DNA of 37,136 bases from an uncultured delta proteobacterium (GTDB lineage Bacteria > Bdellovibrionota_C > UBA2361 > OMII01). Each line of letters opens with the position of its first letter. Position 1 is the first letter of the stretch. Where the stretch lies: assembly GCA_903920005.1 (NCBI GenBank), contig CAIXKI010000126.1, positions 1 to 37,136 of the forward strand, written 5' to 3'. The notes below the pieces were generated by a model, which saw nothing but the letters and a program-made list of their open reading frames with translations, had not been told where the DNA came from and did not search any database. A program made the translations under genes and the position numbers. Below are positions 9,379 through 20,572 of this stretch, one piece after another.

Positions 9379-10008
9379 ATGACGCCAAAAAAGAGAGCCC
9401 TTCTCATTGCAACATTAGCGGAGCTCTACCCAGAGCCACGCTCAGAGCTCGACTTTCAGAACGAGTATCAACTCCTCATCGCGGTCATGCTCTCCGCGCA
9501 ATGCACCGACAAGAAGGTGAATCAGGTAACCCCCAATCTCTTTAAAGCGTATCCATCATTTAAGGTACTCTCACAGGCGAAGCTCTCTGAGATCGAAAAA
9601 ATCATTCGACCTATCAACTACTACAAAACGAAGTCGAAGAATCTGATCGCGTGCGCGGAGCGCGTTGTTGAACAATTTAAATCAAAAGTTCCTGATTCGC
9701 ATACAGATCTCACCTCGCTTCCTGGCGTAGGAAACAAAACCGCCAACGTTATCCTCTCAGAAAAAGGGGTGATACCAGCCTTTCCCGTTGATACACACAT
9801 ATTTCGATTAGCCCATCGACTTGGACTGTCTAAGGGGAAAACTCCGGACCTTGTGGAAGTGGACCTACGCAAGGCCTTTCCATCCGTTGAATGGCGAAAC
9901 TTACACCATCGGATAATCTTTCATGGTCGACGAGTCTGCGGCGCGAGAAATCCCCAGTGCGCGGCATGCGAGCTACGCTCAATATGTCCAAAGATTGGAG
10001 TGTCCTAG
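9379..10008 (+). CDS. nth: endonuclease III
   Basis: LLIAVMLSAQCTDKKVNQVTP...LPGVGNKTANVILSEKGVIPAFPVDTHIFRLAHRLGL...CGARNPQCAACELRSICP (HhH-GPD plus Fe-S Cys cluster). Start taken at internal ATG 9379. Confidence 0.96.
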   Translation: MTPKKRALLIATLAELYPEPRSELDFQNEYQLLIAVMLSAQCTDKKVNQVTPNLFKAYPSFKVLSQAKLSEIEKIIRPINYYKTKSKNLIACAERVVEQFKSKVPDSHTDLTSLPGVGNKTANVILSEKGVIPAFPVDTHIFRLAHRLGLSKGKTPDLVEVDLRKAFPSVEWRNLHHRIIFHGRRVCGARNPQCAACELRSICPKIGVS

Positions 10009-10048
10009 CCCGCATATGGCAAGAAGTCCGACAACAGGGGCTCCCCCA

Positions 10049-10291
10049 TCATCCATTCGCGGCTCTCTTTGATTCTAGAAGGAAAGCCAGGGCCCACTCC
10101 TGGAGCTCATCAAGCTCATCGTCACTCTCAAAGGGGAATTCCTCTCCGTCTGCCCAGCGGCCGATCCCTTTGTAGCCTTCAGGTGTCCGCTCGATAGAGA
10201 GAACGCGAGCCTCTTCACCAAATCCTAGAGAGCCAAGGATAATGTCCTCAGCGCGGACGTTCGGTGAGAGGTCGTCGCTCTCCTTCCCCAT
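10049..10291 (-). CDS. small conserved-type acidic hypothetical protein
   Basis: 80 aa, 3 bp from fabF and co-oriented; no family recognised. Confidence 0.55.
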   Translation of the reverse strand: MGKESDDLSPNVRAEDIILGSLGFGEEARVLSIERTPEGYKGIGRWADGEEFPFESDDELDELQEWALAFLLESKRAANG

Positions 10292-10294
10292 GCA

Positions 10295-11548
10295 CTATGC
10301 CTTGTAGGCACCAATGATTACGGAAGCGTTTGTGCCCCCGAAACCGAAGCTATTTGACATCGTGATCGTAACCTTTTGCTGGCGCGCCTTGTGCGCGACA
10401 TAGTCGAGGTCACATCCCTCTTGAGGATTGTCGAGGTTGATAGTTGGGGGAACAACACTATCCCGAATCGCAAGCGTACAGAACGCCGCTTCAATCGCTC
10501 CGGCAGCCCCAAGAAGGTGTCCCGTCATCGATTTGGTTGAACTAACCAAGAGTCCGTTCTTTGCCCACTCACCGAATACAGTCTTAATTCCGGCGGTCTC
10601 AGAGATATCGTTCGCTGGGGTCGAAGTTCCGTGCGCGTTTAGATAATCCACCTGGCTCGGCTTAATGCCCGCCGACTCAATGGCTTGCTTCATGCACGCT
10701 ACAGCACCTTCACCACCCTCACTCGGCGCGGTCATGTGGTATGCGTCGCAGGAGAATCCGTATCCGAGAACCTCTCCATAGATCTTCGCTCCACGCTTCA
10801 CCGCAGATTCAAGATCCTCAAGTACTAGGATTGCGCATCCCTCGCCGAGTACAAATCCGTCACGATCCTTATCGAATGGACGGCTCGCTTTCTCGGGAGC
10901 GTCATTGCGAGTTGAGAGCGCCTTGAGGGCGTTAAATCCACCGATACCGATCGGGCATACCGTGCTTTCGGATCCTCCCGTAACAACAACGTCCTGGAGA
11001 CCGTCAGCGATCATGCGGAACGCTTCACCAATAGCGTGCGTTGAGGAGGTGCACGCGCTCGTTACCGTGTAATTCACACCTTGGAGCCCGTACTTAATCG
11101 CCACATTACCCGGCCCGAGGTTGCTGATCATGCCGGGGATAAGAAACGGTGATATCTTTCGCGGTCCACCTTCAAGATATGCTTTGTGGTACTTTTCAAG
11201 AATATTGAGACCACCAATGCCAACACCAAGAATACACCCCATCTTAGGCTTCGAATATGCAGTCTGCTCACCGAGGAGCTTCGCATCCTCAAGAGCCTCA
11301 TGCGTTGCCGCGATAGCATACTGAGAGAAGAGGTCCTGCTTTTTTTGGTCCTTCGGCTCTATGAACGCGTCAGCGCTAAAGCCCTTAACCTCTGCGGCGA
11401 TATTTGTCGCGAACGCCGAAGCGTCAAATCGGGTGATCGGTCCGACTCCAGACTTTCCCTCTTTGGCCGCAGACCATGTGGTCTCACGGGTGTTTCCGAG
11501 AGGACTCACGATTCCGATACCAGTAATAGCAACTCTTCGCTTTTGCAT
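10295..11548 (-). CDS. fabF: beta-ketoacyl-ACP synthase II
   Basis: MQKRRVAITGIGIVSPLGNTRETTW...VTSACTSSTHAIGEAF...NAHGTSTPANDISETAGIKTVFG...STKSMTGHLLGAAGAIEA (Cys-His-His). ORF extends to 11659 but ATG 11548 starts the conserved domain. Confidence 0.96.
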   Translation of the reverse strand: MQKRRVAITGIGIVSPLGNTRETTWSAAKEGKSGVGPITRFDASAFATNIAAEVKGFSADAFIEPKDQKKQDLFSQYAIAATHEALEDAKLLGEQTAYSKPKMGCILGVGIGGLNILEKYHKAYLEGGPRKISPFLIPGMISNLGPGNVAIKYGLQGVNYTVTSACTSSTHAIGEAFRMIADGLQDVVVTGGSESTVCPIGIGGFNALKALSTRNDAPEKASRPFDKDRDGFVLGEGCAILVLEDLESAVKRGAKIYGEVLGYGFSCDAYHMTAPSEGGEGAVACMKQAIESAGIKPSQVDYLNAHGTSTPANDISETAGIKTVFGEWAKNGLLVSSTKSMTGHLLGAAGAIEAAFCTLAIRDSVVPPTINLDNPQEGCDLDYVAHKARQQKVTITMSNSFGFGGTNASVIIGAYKA

Positions 11549-11716
11549 CTTTTTCCTTTCAAACGCGCTCGTTACGCCGCGGCGACCGCAGCTCTGATCT
11601 CTAGCGGGCTCATCAATGCCCCCGAGCGCGCGTTTCTTCTTACGACCCAGGTCGTTCAAGGTGGTATTCTTACCACACTGAATCAGCCCGGAAAAGCAAG
11701 CCTAACATATTAATTT

Positions 11717-12469
11717 TTATGCGGTTTTACGCTCAAAAAGGGGTAGCGTCGCGTTCTCCTGGGCAACCGCATCCGCCAATATAGTAAAGGAGGTTCGAGA
11801 GCTTGAGAAATCTCCGGTCTCCTCAACCTTCTCAACACACTCAACGAGCGCCGGAAGCGTACGGGTAACCCGACGAAGGAGATATGACCGCTTCGACTCT
11901 GTAAGCTGCAAGCCCCGCTGCTTGGTAATGGTATTGAGGAGCATGTCGAGGTCAGTTTCAGCCGGCCCGCCCATTACGAGATGAAGTCCCGAATTGAGCC
12001 TACTCTTAATTTGCTTTGTACAAGCGAGCTGGTCTGGACCGCACGCCCCTAAGATAACTAAGGTTCCGTCTACTCGATGTAACTGCTCAGTGAGATCCAT
12101 GAAAATCCCCGACTGACTACTCTTTGAGATCTTTTCAAAAAAAACATCTCCATCATCTATGACGATAGTCTCCCCTTCTTGAAGTGGCTCTCCATCAAAT
12201 CCGCGCGCATACCAATCAGCGATATCCTCAGAGGCGATCATGCGTGCGGACCGTCCTCTACTTTGAAGATGCCCAACAAGATAGACACCAAGGTGAGTCT
12301 TCCCTGCTTTCGCAGCACCTTGGATATACATCAGCGAAAATACGCGCTGATACGAGAGGGTCTCTACTGAAGTGACGAGATCCGCCACACCTCTGTGGAC
12401 AAGAAATGAGCCTGACGAATAGCGAAGGGGTTGCACCAACTGAAGTGGTATCTGCGCCGCCATAGTCAC
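11717..12469 (-). CDS. Hda/DnaA-like AAA+ ATPase
   Basis: Walker A-like IQGAAKAGKTHLG, Walker B-like IVIDDGDVF, C-terminal helical DnaA-domain-III-like layout. Confidence 0.75.
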   Translation of the reverse strand: MTMAAQIPLQLVQPLRYSSGSFLVHRGVADLVTSVETLSYQRVFSLMYIQGAAKAGKTHLGVYLVGHLQSRGRSARMIASEDIADWYARGFDGEPLQEGETIVIDDGDVFFEKISKSSQSGIFMDLTEQLHRVDGTLVILGACGPDQLACTKQIKSRLNSGLHLVMGGPAETDLDMLLNTITKQRGLQLTESKRSYLLRRVTRTLPALVECVEKVEETGDFSSSRTSFTILADAVAQENATLPLFERKTA

Positions 12470-12482
12470 TACTCTTTACGGC

Positions 12483-13772
12483 TTAACAGCCCGCAAAAAT
12501 AAAATCATCAGGATCGCTCACGCGCGACCAGACACGAGCCCCAAGCGCTCCCATTTTTCTTTCGAAGTGCTCGTAGCCTCTTCGGAGGTGATGAGGCTCG
12601 TGCACCTCACTACGACCATCAGCCGCAAGCCCGGCGATAGCAACCGCCGCCGCCGCACGAATATCCAGACCATCGACTGGAGCTCCGGTGAGCTTATCAA
12701 CTCCCTCAATGGTCACTATACGATCCTGAATGTGTATTGAGGCGCCCATGCGAGCGAGCTCAGAAACGTGACCAAATCGACCTTCGTACACGGTTTCCTC
12801 GATCGTACTTGATCCCTCCGCAAGGGTAAGAGCCGCCATGAGAGGCGCTTGGAGATCAGTTGCAAGCTCTGGAAACGGCCCCGTCTTCACCTTTACGGCT
12901 TTTAGCCTTCCACGACTCTTCACGGTGACCGATTGATCTCCGCACGACACCTCGAGCCCCATCTCAGAGAGGACCGTCAAGAAGGAGCCGAAATAAAGAG
13001 GATCTATCCCTTCAACGGTGACGCACCCTCCGGTGATAGCACCGGCAAGGAGGTATGTTCCAGCCTCGATTCGATCTCCTATGAGATTTGCCGTAACACC
13101 ACCAAGCTCGCTGCGACCGTTAATCTCGATAACATCACCACCAGCGCCCTGTATGTCTGCGCCCATACCGTTTATGAAATGAGCAAGCGCTACGATCTCT
13201 GGCTCTCGCGCTGCGCCTTTAATGATTGTGCGGCCCGGCGTGAGGCTCGCCGCCATAATCAACTGGTGCGTTGCTCCGACTGACGGGAAGCGAAGATCGA
13301 TCAACGCGGGCTTCAAGCCATCAACCGCTGTCGCGTAAACAACGCCATGCTTAAGAGAGATATCCGCGCCCATTTTCGCGAGACCTTCCAGGTGAAGATC
13401 TACCGGACGAGCTCCAATAAGATCTCCTCCCGGAAGCGCGACACGCGCGGCGCGACCTCGCGCAAGAAGAGGTCCAAGAACCCAGAAAGAGGCTCGAAGC
13501 GCTTTGACTAAACTGTAACTCGCCTCTGTCGCGAGGAGCTTCTCAGTTCGCACACGGGCTGTATTTCCATCGTACGAAACGGTTGCGCCGAAGTGCTCTA
13601 AGAGATGAAGACAGAGACTCGTGTCGGTAAGATTGGGAACATTTGAGAGGACACACTCCTCTCCGGTGAGAAGTGTCGACATCAGGATAGGAAGGCCCGC
13701 GTTTTTCGCTCCACCTGCTACCACCGTTCCGTGAAGCGGTTTGCCCCCAACTATCTCGATATACTCAGACAT
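12483..13772 (-). CDS. murA: UDP-N-acetylglucosamine 1-carboxyvinyltransferase
   Basis: MSEYIEIVGGKPLHGTVVAGGAKNAGLPILMSTLLTGE...LRASFWVLGPLLARGRAARVALPGGDLIGARPVDLH...GPFPELATDLQAPLMA; start at ATG 13772 rather than 13901. Confidence 0.96.
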   Translation of the reverse strand: MSEYIEIVGGKPLHGTVVAGGAKNAGLPILMSTLLTGEECVLSNVPNLTDTSLCLHLLEHFGATVSYDGNTARVRTEKLLATEASYSLVKALRASFWVLGPLLARGRAARVALPGGDLIGARPVDLHLEGLAKMGADISLKHGVVYATAVDGLKPALIDLRFPSVGATHQLIMAASLTPGRTIIKGAAREPEIVALAHFINGMGADIQGAGGDVIEINGRSELGGVTANLIGDRIEAGTYLLAGAITGGCVTVEGIDPLYFGSFLTVLSEMGLEVSCGDQSVTVKSRGRLKAVKVKTGPFPELATDLQAPLMAALTLAEGSSTIEETVYEGRFGHVSELARMGASIHIQDRIVTIEGVDKLTGAPVDGLDIRAAAAVAIAGLAADGRSEVHEPHHLRRGYEHFERKMGALGARVWSRVSDPDDFIFAGC

Positions 13773-13915
13773 TACACCCCCCGAAAGCCGATACCGAATC
13801 AGACACTCAAGGTACGGCAGACGACCAGGCAGAACAATAGCAACTATCCGCTTTAAAGTCCGATTGAGAAGAAAAATCGCGCCCTCAACCAGGGCTCTCA
13901 TACTTAAGGAGACTT

Positions 13916-14221
13916 ATGCCAAATCCTGTAGCTTCGAATGTCGACCAGGCCGCCCTTCAGGTCGGCTCTAACTTTACCAAATCTGAGAACAACCTCCTTG
14001 CGGCCTACGCGCTCAAAGAAGGGGCTACAGCCTCGCAGATCAAAGCCTTGGCAAAAGAACTCGGTATATCAGTGACCAAAGATACCAACCTTCGGTCCTT
14101 GCAACTCATCGCTGAGCAGAGGTTCCAGCACTCCTCTCAGGTGCTCAATCTCTTCTCTGGACTCCTCGACAAGATAGACCAGCTTAAGCAGCGGATTATC
14201 AGTAAGTTCTCGAATGGTTAG
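13916..14221 (+). CDS. hypothetical protein
   Basis: 101-aa ORF preceded by aaggagac (SD-like); no family recognised. Confidence 0.5.
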   Translation: MPNPVASNVDQAALQVGSNFTKSENNLLAAYALKEGATASQIKALAKELGISVTKDTNLRSLQLIAEQRFQHSSQVLNLFSGLLDKIDQLKQRIISKFSNG

Positions 14222-14231
14222 TACGTAATCC

Positions 14232-14455
14232 CTTGGAGGGGCACCGTGGCAGGTGCCCCTTCACCATCATTGAGGGTTGCGGCAAGCCCGCTAGGCCCCG
14301 CCTCGGCTAGCCTCCGGTGAGACGGGCCGCCGGCCCTCCAGGTACAAATGTCGCGGGTTCGATGGAGGGCCGGCGGCCTCGCCGGCCACAGGTACAAATG
14401 CAACGCGGAATTCAAGTGGAGGGGCACCGGCCCCGGTGCCCACAAGTACAGGTAT
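14232..14455. repeat. cluster of REP-like GC-rich palindromic repeats
   Basis: Modules TGGAGGGGCACCGTGGCAGGTGCCCC, inverted GGGCCGCCGGCCCTCCAggtacaaatg, TGGAGGGCCGGCGGCCTCGCCGGCCacaggtacaaatg, TGGAGGGGCACCGGCCCCGGTGCCCacaagtacagg. Confidence 0.85.
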
Positions 14456-14462
14456 CCCTCCC

Positions 14463-15389
14463 CTAACGTCGAATCATCCTCAAAACAGTGAAACGATCCA
14501 GGGGGGTATCATCACCGAGGTAGGAGGTCTCAAAGCTTTGTTCAAAGGGCGCAAGGAAACTTGGAAGACGCGCGCGCTTCCCTGCCCCTACCTCAAGCAG
14601 GAGAGCTCCACCTGGTCGAAGCATCTGAACGGACTGCTCAATAATAATGCGAGCCTCTCGAAGTCCGTGCTCTTCCGCGAACAGCGCGCCAGCTGGCTCA
14701 TACGAAAGATCAACCGGAACTTTTTCAGCTCGATCTACGTAGGGAGGATTCGCGACTATCAGATCGTATGGGGGATTGAACTGATCGCGTCTATCGAACC
14801 AACTACCAAGCACGTACGAAATTCGCTCTGAAACGCCTAACTTCTTTGCGTTCATCTGTGCGACGGTGAGCGCCGCGTCACTAATATCGACACCAACGCA
14901 CCGCACATCGCAGCTTTTTTTTACAAGCTCCGACACAAGCGCGATTGAGAGACAACCCGAGCCAACACCTAGGTCGACAAACTTTAGTGATGTACTGTCG
15001 CCAACAAACTTCAGAGCTTCCTCGACGATAAGCTCAGAATCGGGTCGCGGCACCAATACGGACCGATTCACCTGAAAGTCCAAGCCCCAAAATTCGCGAC
15101 ACCCAAGAATATATGCGGCAGGCTCTCCCTGCTTCCTGCGCTCAATCAATACCCTGAACTTCTCGATATTTTCTGGAGATATCTCACGATCGCTGTTAAC
15201 CAGAAGAACTGTTCGCGAAACTCCCATCACACTCGCAAGAAGAAGCTCACTGTCGAGACGCGCTGAAGATGAAACGGATGATACCGTTATGGCACCACGG
15301 TGTAGAATATCCCCGACTGTGTGCTTATCAGTTTCGTTACTGGACAACGGTTTCTCCGCGAAGCGCCTCAGCTTGGTAATGTGCCACAA
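14463..15389 (-). CDS. prmC: release factor glutamine N5-methyltransferase (true start uncertain; ORF overlaps prfA 3' end)
   Basis: VLVPRPDSELIVEEAL...VDLGVGSGCLSIALVSEL...YDLIVANPPYVDRAE: HemK/PrmC NPPY motif; adjacent to prfA. Confidence 0.95.
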   Translation of the reverse strand: MWHITKLRRFAEKPLSSNETDKHTVGDILHRGAITVSSVSSSARLDSELLLASVMGVSRTVLLVNSDREISPENIEKFRVLIERRKQGEPAAYILGCREFWGLDFQVNRSVLVPRPDSELIVEEALKFVGDSTSLKFVDLGVGSGCLSIALVSELVKKSCDVRCVGVDISDAALTVAQMNAKKLGVSERISYVLGSWFDRRDQFNPPYDLIVANPPYVDRAEKVPVDLSYEPAGALFAEEHGLREARIIIEQSVQMLRPGGALLLEVGAGKRARLPSFLAPFEQSFETSYLGDDTPLDRFTVLRMIRR

Positions 15390-16419
15390 TCGGATCGATT
15401 AGCTGATCAATATCTCCCCCAAGTACCGCGTCTAAGTCACTCACAGAGAGCTTGATACGGTGATCTGTTATTCGAGATTGTGGGAAATTGTAGGTGCGGA
15501 TCTTTTCTGAGCGATCCCCCGTACCCACTTGGCTACGCCGATCATCTCGTCTCTCCGCATCCAATTCAGCCTGTTTCGCCTCGTAAATACGCGCTTTCAG
15601 GACTCGCATCGCCTTTTCTCTATTCTTGATCTGCGACTTCTCATCCTGCATCGCCACTACAACCCCGGTTGGAAGGTGTGTAATACGAACAGCGGAGTCC
15701 GTAGTGTTAACCGACTGTCCCCCCGGTCCACCGGAACGATAGACGTCTATACGAAGATCCTTATCATGGATCTTCACTTCGACATCCTCTGCTTCCGGAA
15801 GCACCGCTACTGTAACAGTGGATGTGTGAATGCGCCCCGCAGCTTCAGTCGCTGGAACGCGCTGTACGCGGTGCACTCCCCGCTCATACTTAAAACGACT
15901 AAACGCCCCCTCGCCCGTAATCATCGCGATTACTTCTTTGAGCCCACCTGGGCCAGCATCACTCAAGCTCATCACCTCAACCCGCCATCCACGAGTCTCC
16001 GCGTAGCGGGAATACATACGAAAGAGCTCACCTGCGAAGAGAGAAGCTTCATCACCACCCGCTCCCGCGCGGATTTCAAGGATAACGTTCTTCTCATCGT
16101 TAGGATCTTTTGGAAGGAGCAGAATCTGGAGCTGCTTCTCAAGGTCCTCTACAACACTTGAGAGAACTCGGAGCTCTTCGAGAGCCATCTCACGGATATC
16201 AGGGTCAGACGAAGAAGCAAGGAGCTCCTTGCTCCCCGCCAACTCTTCACTTGCTTTACTGAAAGAGCGATATACGGTCACGAGCTCAGTGAGCGACTTA
16301 TACTCTTTGGAATACTTGTGGAAGAGATCTCGGTCTCCAATAATCTCTGGCTTAGAGAGCTGCTGCGCGAGCGACTCATACCGATCTTCGACCTCTTTTA
16401 ACTTGTGCCACATGCTCAT
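15337..16419 (-). CDS. prfA: peptide chain release factor 1
   Basis: EIRAGAGGDEASLFAGELFRMYSRYAE...RVHRVQRVPATEAAGRIHTSTVTVAVLPE...RSGGPGGQSVNTTDSAVRITHLPTG (GGQ). Confidence 0.97.
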   Translation of the reverse strand: MSMWHKLKEVEDRYESLAQQLSKPEIIGDRDLFHKYSKEYKSLTELVTVYRSFSKASEELAGSKELLASSSDPDIREMALEELRVLSSVVEDLEKQLQILLLPKDPNDEKNVILEIRAGAGGDEASLFAGELFRMYSRYAETRGWRVEVMSLSDAGPGGLKEVIAMITGEGAFSRFKYERGVHRVQRVPATEAAGRIHTSTVTVAVLPEAEDVEVKIHDKDLRIDVYRSGGPGGQSVNTTDSAVRITHLPTGVVVAMQDEKSQIKNREKAMRVLKARIYEAKQAELDAERRDDRRSQVGTGDRSEKIRTYNFPQSRITDHRIKLSVSDLDAVLGGDIDQLIDPIVAHYQAEALRGETVVQ

Positions 16420-16810
16420 AATAAGAAACCTTTCGTAGCCCGTCGTGCAGCCCTGTGCGCCCCGCCTTCGCAGCGTCCTCGAAGAGGCTGCCTAAAGGAA
16501 GAAGAGTGAAACTGGGGGGTCCGCTAACCCTAAGAACCCACGGGCAAAATGCGCACAAAAGTATACCCTGACTTAGATCAGGAAGCCAGGACACCCCTTC
16601 CCGCTCACGGGCAGGGCTGCTCGCCCTGGCGTGCCTTTCGATCCAAAGAAGTTAAACAACCATCTGTAATATCAAGAGAATCTGAGTCTCTTCTTCGCAA
16701 AAAACACCTCACGATTCAGACGACGTATCCACGGAATCCAAAAATCGAGAACGGAAAAGGGCTCGGGAGTTCTCCGCACGAAGCTGGATCGCAAAAAAAG
16801 TACTACCCTC

Positions 16811-16842
16811 CCCTTGAAATGATACAGCTCAGTGCGCATTAA
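16811..16842 (+). promoter_or_regulatory. candidate sigma-32-type heat-shock promoter for groESL
   Basis: CCCTTGAAA (16811-16819), 15-nt gap, then CGCATTAA; close to CTTGAA...CCCATNT consensus; about 185 nt upstream of groES. Confidence 0.5.
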
Positions 16843-17028
16843 CAAAACGCACTTGGTGCCGTGTTGCGAACCCCCTGCTTTGGGGTATTGTCGCGCGGCA
16901 GCCATCCCCCGCAAGCACATACATGCTTACGTTGGTGGGAGGTGCAAACACTATAAGAGTAAGTAAGGGAACCGTAGACGGCTTTACTACGAAGCCGCGT
17001 CCTTATTCTACATTCGGAGGTAAAGGTA

Positions 17029-17331
17029 ATGAGCAGCAAGAAGAACAAGATTCGGCCGTTGCAAGACCGCATCATCGTTGAGCGTTTGGCTCCAGAAGAG
17101 AAATCGCTCGGTGGAATTATCCTTCCAGACAACGCACAAGAGCGCCCACAGCGCGGACGTGTTGTTGCCGTTGGCAAGGGCAAGGTTCGCGAGGATGGCT
17201 CTGTTCATCCTGTAGACGTTAAAGAGGGAGACGAGATCCTCTTTGGTAAGTACAGCGGCACCGAAGTTAAGGTCGAAGGCGCTGAGCTTTTGATCATGCG
17301 TGAAGACGATGTTCTTGGAGTTGTTCTCTAA
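17029..17331 (+). CDS. groES: co-chaperonin GroES
   Basis: [46 protein letters not shown]...[33 protein letters not shown]. Confidence 0.98.
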   Translation: MSSKKNKIRPLQDRIIVERLAPEEKSLGGIILPDNAQERPQRGRVVAVGKGKVREDGSVHPVDVKEGDEILFGKYSGTEVKVEGAELLIMREDDVLGVVL

Positions 17332-17368
17332 TCGGAACAACCCTGAGCTAAACGTTTTTAACTAATAA

Positions 17369-19024
<1,656 letters not shown>

Positions 19025-19032
19025 CCCGCTCC

Positions 19033-19110
19033 CCTTCATCCGCCCCCTGAGGGGGGCGAGATGAAGGGAACGAGGGTATCTCGCCCCCTTCAGGGGGCGG
19101 ATTATCCGTC
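19033..19110. repeat. inverted pair of GC-rich palindromes (BIME-like)
   Basis: cttcatccgccccctgaggggggcgagatgaag and atctcgcccccttcagggggcggat. Confidence 0.7.
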
Positions 19111-19152
19111 GGAGCGAAAGCAAAGGCGGATAGCTTCGCTAACCAAACCATA

Positions 19153-19184
19153 AAGCCTCGCACGAAAGTGCGAGGCTTTTTTAT
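19153..19184 (+). terminator. intrinsic terminator downstream of groEL
   Basis: aaGCCTCGCACgaaaGTGCGAGGCttttttatt. Confidence 0.92.
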
Positions 19185-19227
19185 TCCACTACCCTCCTTC
19201 ACTTTCCGCACTTCCGCTACCTTCTCC

Positions 19228-19567
19228 AAGGAACTCCCACTTGTAAGCAAAGTGCTACCCATATTCAGAGCCTCATACTACTTCTGCGCGTGCAGCGACT
19301 TAACACTTTTGTACGAGGCTTATAATTTCAGTTTTCAGTGTGAAGTGCCCCTTGTACGGGGCCTCTTCCTTAAAACTCACCGATGACGCCTAAGGCTTAT
19401 CGTCTCTCGTTCGAGCGGTAATCATAACCCATCGACCAATACTCGGCTTCTCAAGCCGGTCCTCTCGGTAATATTAGTGGAACTTGTGAGCAGTTTTGAT
19501 GGGTTAAAAAATGGGTCGTACGCTCAATCGGACATTTGCATCTCGGACACAGGTAGAATCCCTATCT
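19228..19567 (+). repeat. dispersed repeat family, copy A (left inverted repeat of Lrp unit)
   Basis: aggaactcccacttgtaagcaaagtgctacccatattcagagcctcatactacttctgcgcgtgcagcg...caccgatgacgcctaaggcttat...tcggcttctcaagccggtcctct...ttttgatgggttaaaaaatgggtcgtacgctc; imperfect reverse complement of copy B. Confidence 0.9.
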
Positions 19568-19585
19568 CAAAAAGTCTCGGAGGCT

Positions 19586-20530
19586 CTACACGCCGGAGCG
19601 TTTCACGATGACTTTTTCGCGGATGTACATAGAGTGCTTGAGCACTCGTTTTCCGAGGGCCATTACAAGCGCGTCCTCCACTTCAAGCAGCTCCCGCAAC
19701 GACTCGGCGGCTATCAAGATTTTGAAGTCCCAATTTCCGACTCCTGAGATTAATCCCTCAACATTCGGGTTCTTCGCGCATATCGATACGATACCGTCTT
19801 CTATTTCGCGAGTACGAGACCTCAGCTGAATCACAAGTTGAGCCTGAAAGAGATTTAGGGGGAGACGAAAGAAGTACCCTTCATCAGATATCACCCCGTC
19901 CGCGCGCAATCTCTCGAATCGGTATTTAACGGTCGACGCAGACACACCAAGCTTCGTTGCCAAACTCCCAAAAGAACTCACGTTCGGCGACCCGAAAGCG
20001 TGGATAATTCTGCGATCCAGCAGATCAATAGAGACGTTTTGCGACACGGTGGTAAAGTGCGCGATCGGCGACGAAGAAAACGTTTCCGTGAGACATCGCA
20101 ACCCCCAATGCATTACCTCGCCTTCGACCGCTATAACTACATTCCGCGGAGTCGTTCCAACTTCATCACCCAAGGCTCTAAACAACTTCCACATCGTCGA
20201 ATAGTCCTGAACGGCAAGCGTCATTTCGTACTTCTGTGCACCGATATTTTTGGTGAGCCATGCTACCTCCTCTTTATTTTTGAGAAACTCCTCCCCTTTT
20301 CTCGCTCGCGACGCTGGAAGGTCAAAAAAAAGATTAAAGATCTGGTATCCGAGGGCACGTTGATTCACCAAAATCGATTTTTCAAGACTCTTTGACTCAA
20401 CCAATTTATCGAGCTGATATCGTACCGAGTGTGGGCGAACGCGGAGACGCTTCGCAAGTTGCGAAACTGTCACATTGCCCTGTGTGGTTAGTATTCCGAC
20501 GATCTTTTTCTGCAACTCATTACCATCCAT
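19586..20530 (-). CDS. Lrp/AsnC-type regulator with two HTH plus ligand-domain modules
   Basis: N-terminal ELQKKIVGILTTQGNVTVSQLAKRLRVRPHSVRYQLDKLVE and second LLDRRIIHAFGSPNVSSFGSLATKLGVSASTVKYRFERLRADGVISDE, each followed by an AsnC-like alpha/beta segment. Confidence 0.78.
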   Translation of the reverse strand: MDGNELQKKIVGILTTQGNVTVSQLAKRLRVRPHSVRYQLDKLVESKSLEKSILVNQRALGYQIFNLFFDLPASRARKGEEFLKNKEEVAWLTKNIGAQKYEMTLAVQDYSTMWKLFRALGDEVGTTPRNVVIAVEGEVMHWGLRCLTETFSSSPIAHFTTVSQNVSIDLLDRRIIHAFGSPNVSSFGSLATKLGVSASTVKYRFERLRADGVISDEGYFFRLPLNLFQAQLVIQLRSRTREIEDGIVSICAKNPNVEGLISGVGNWDFKILIAAESLRELLEVEDALVMALGKRVLKHSMYIREKVIVKRSGV

Positions 20531-20572
20531 AATTCATTCTTCCTAGTTCCGAGATTGCGCCCCCCCACTCTT

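Noticed and set aside
14436-16161. 131-aa and 210-aa plus-strand ORFs over prmC/prfA
   Set aside because: Antisense to well-supported prmC and prfA.
16549-16842. 97-aa ORF upstream of groES
   Set aside because: No motif, overlaps the putative heat-shock promoter, atypical composition.
19511-19747. 78-aa ORF as a full gene
   Set aside because: Only the first ~20 codons resemble the matching frame in copy B; the remainder is antisense to the Lrp gene.
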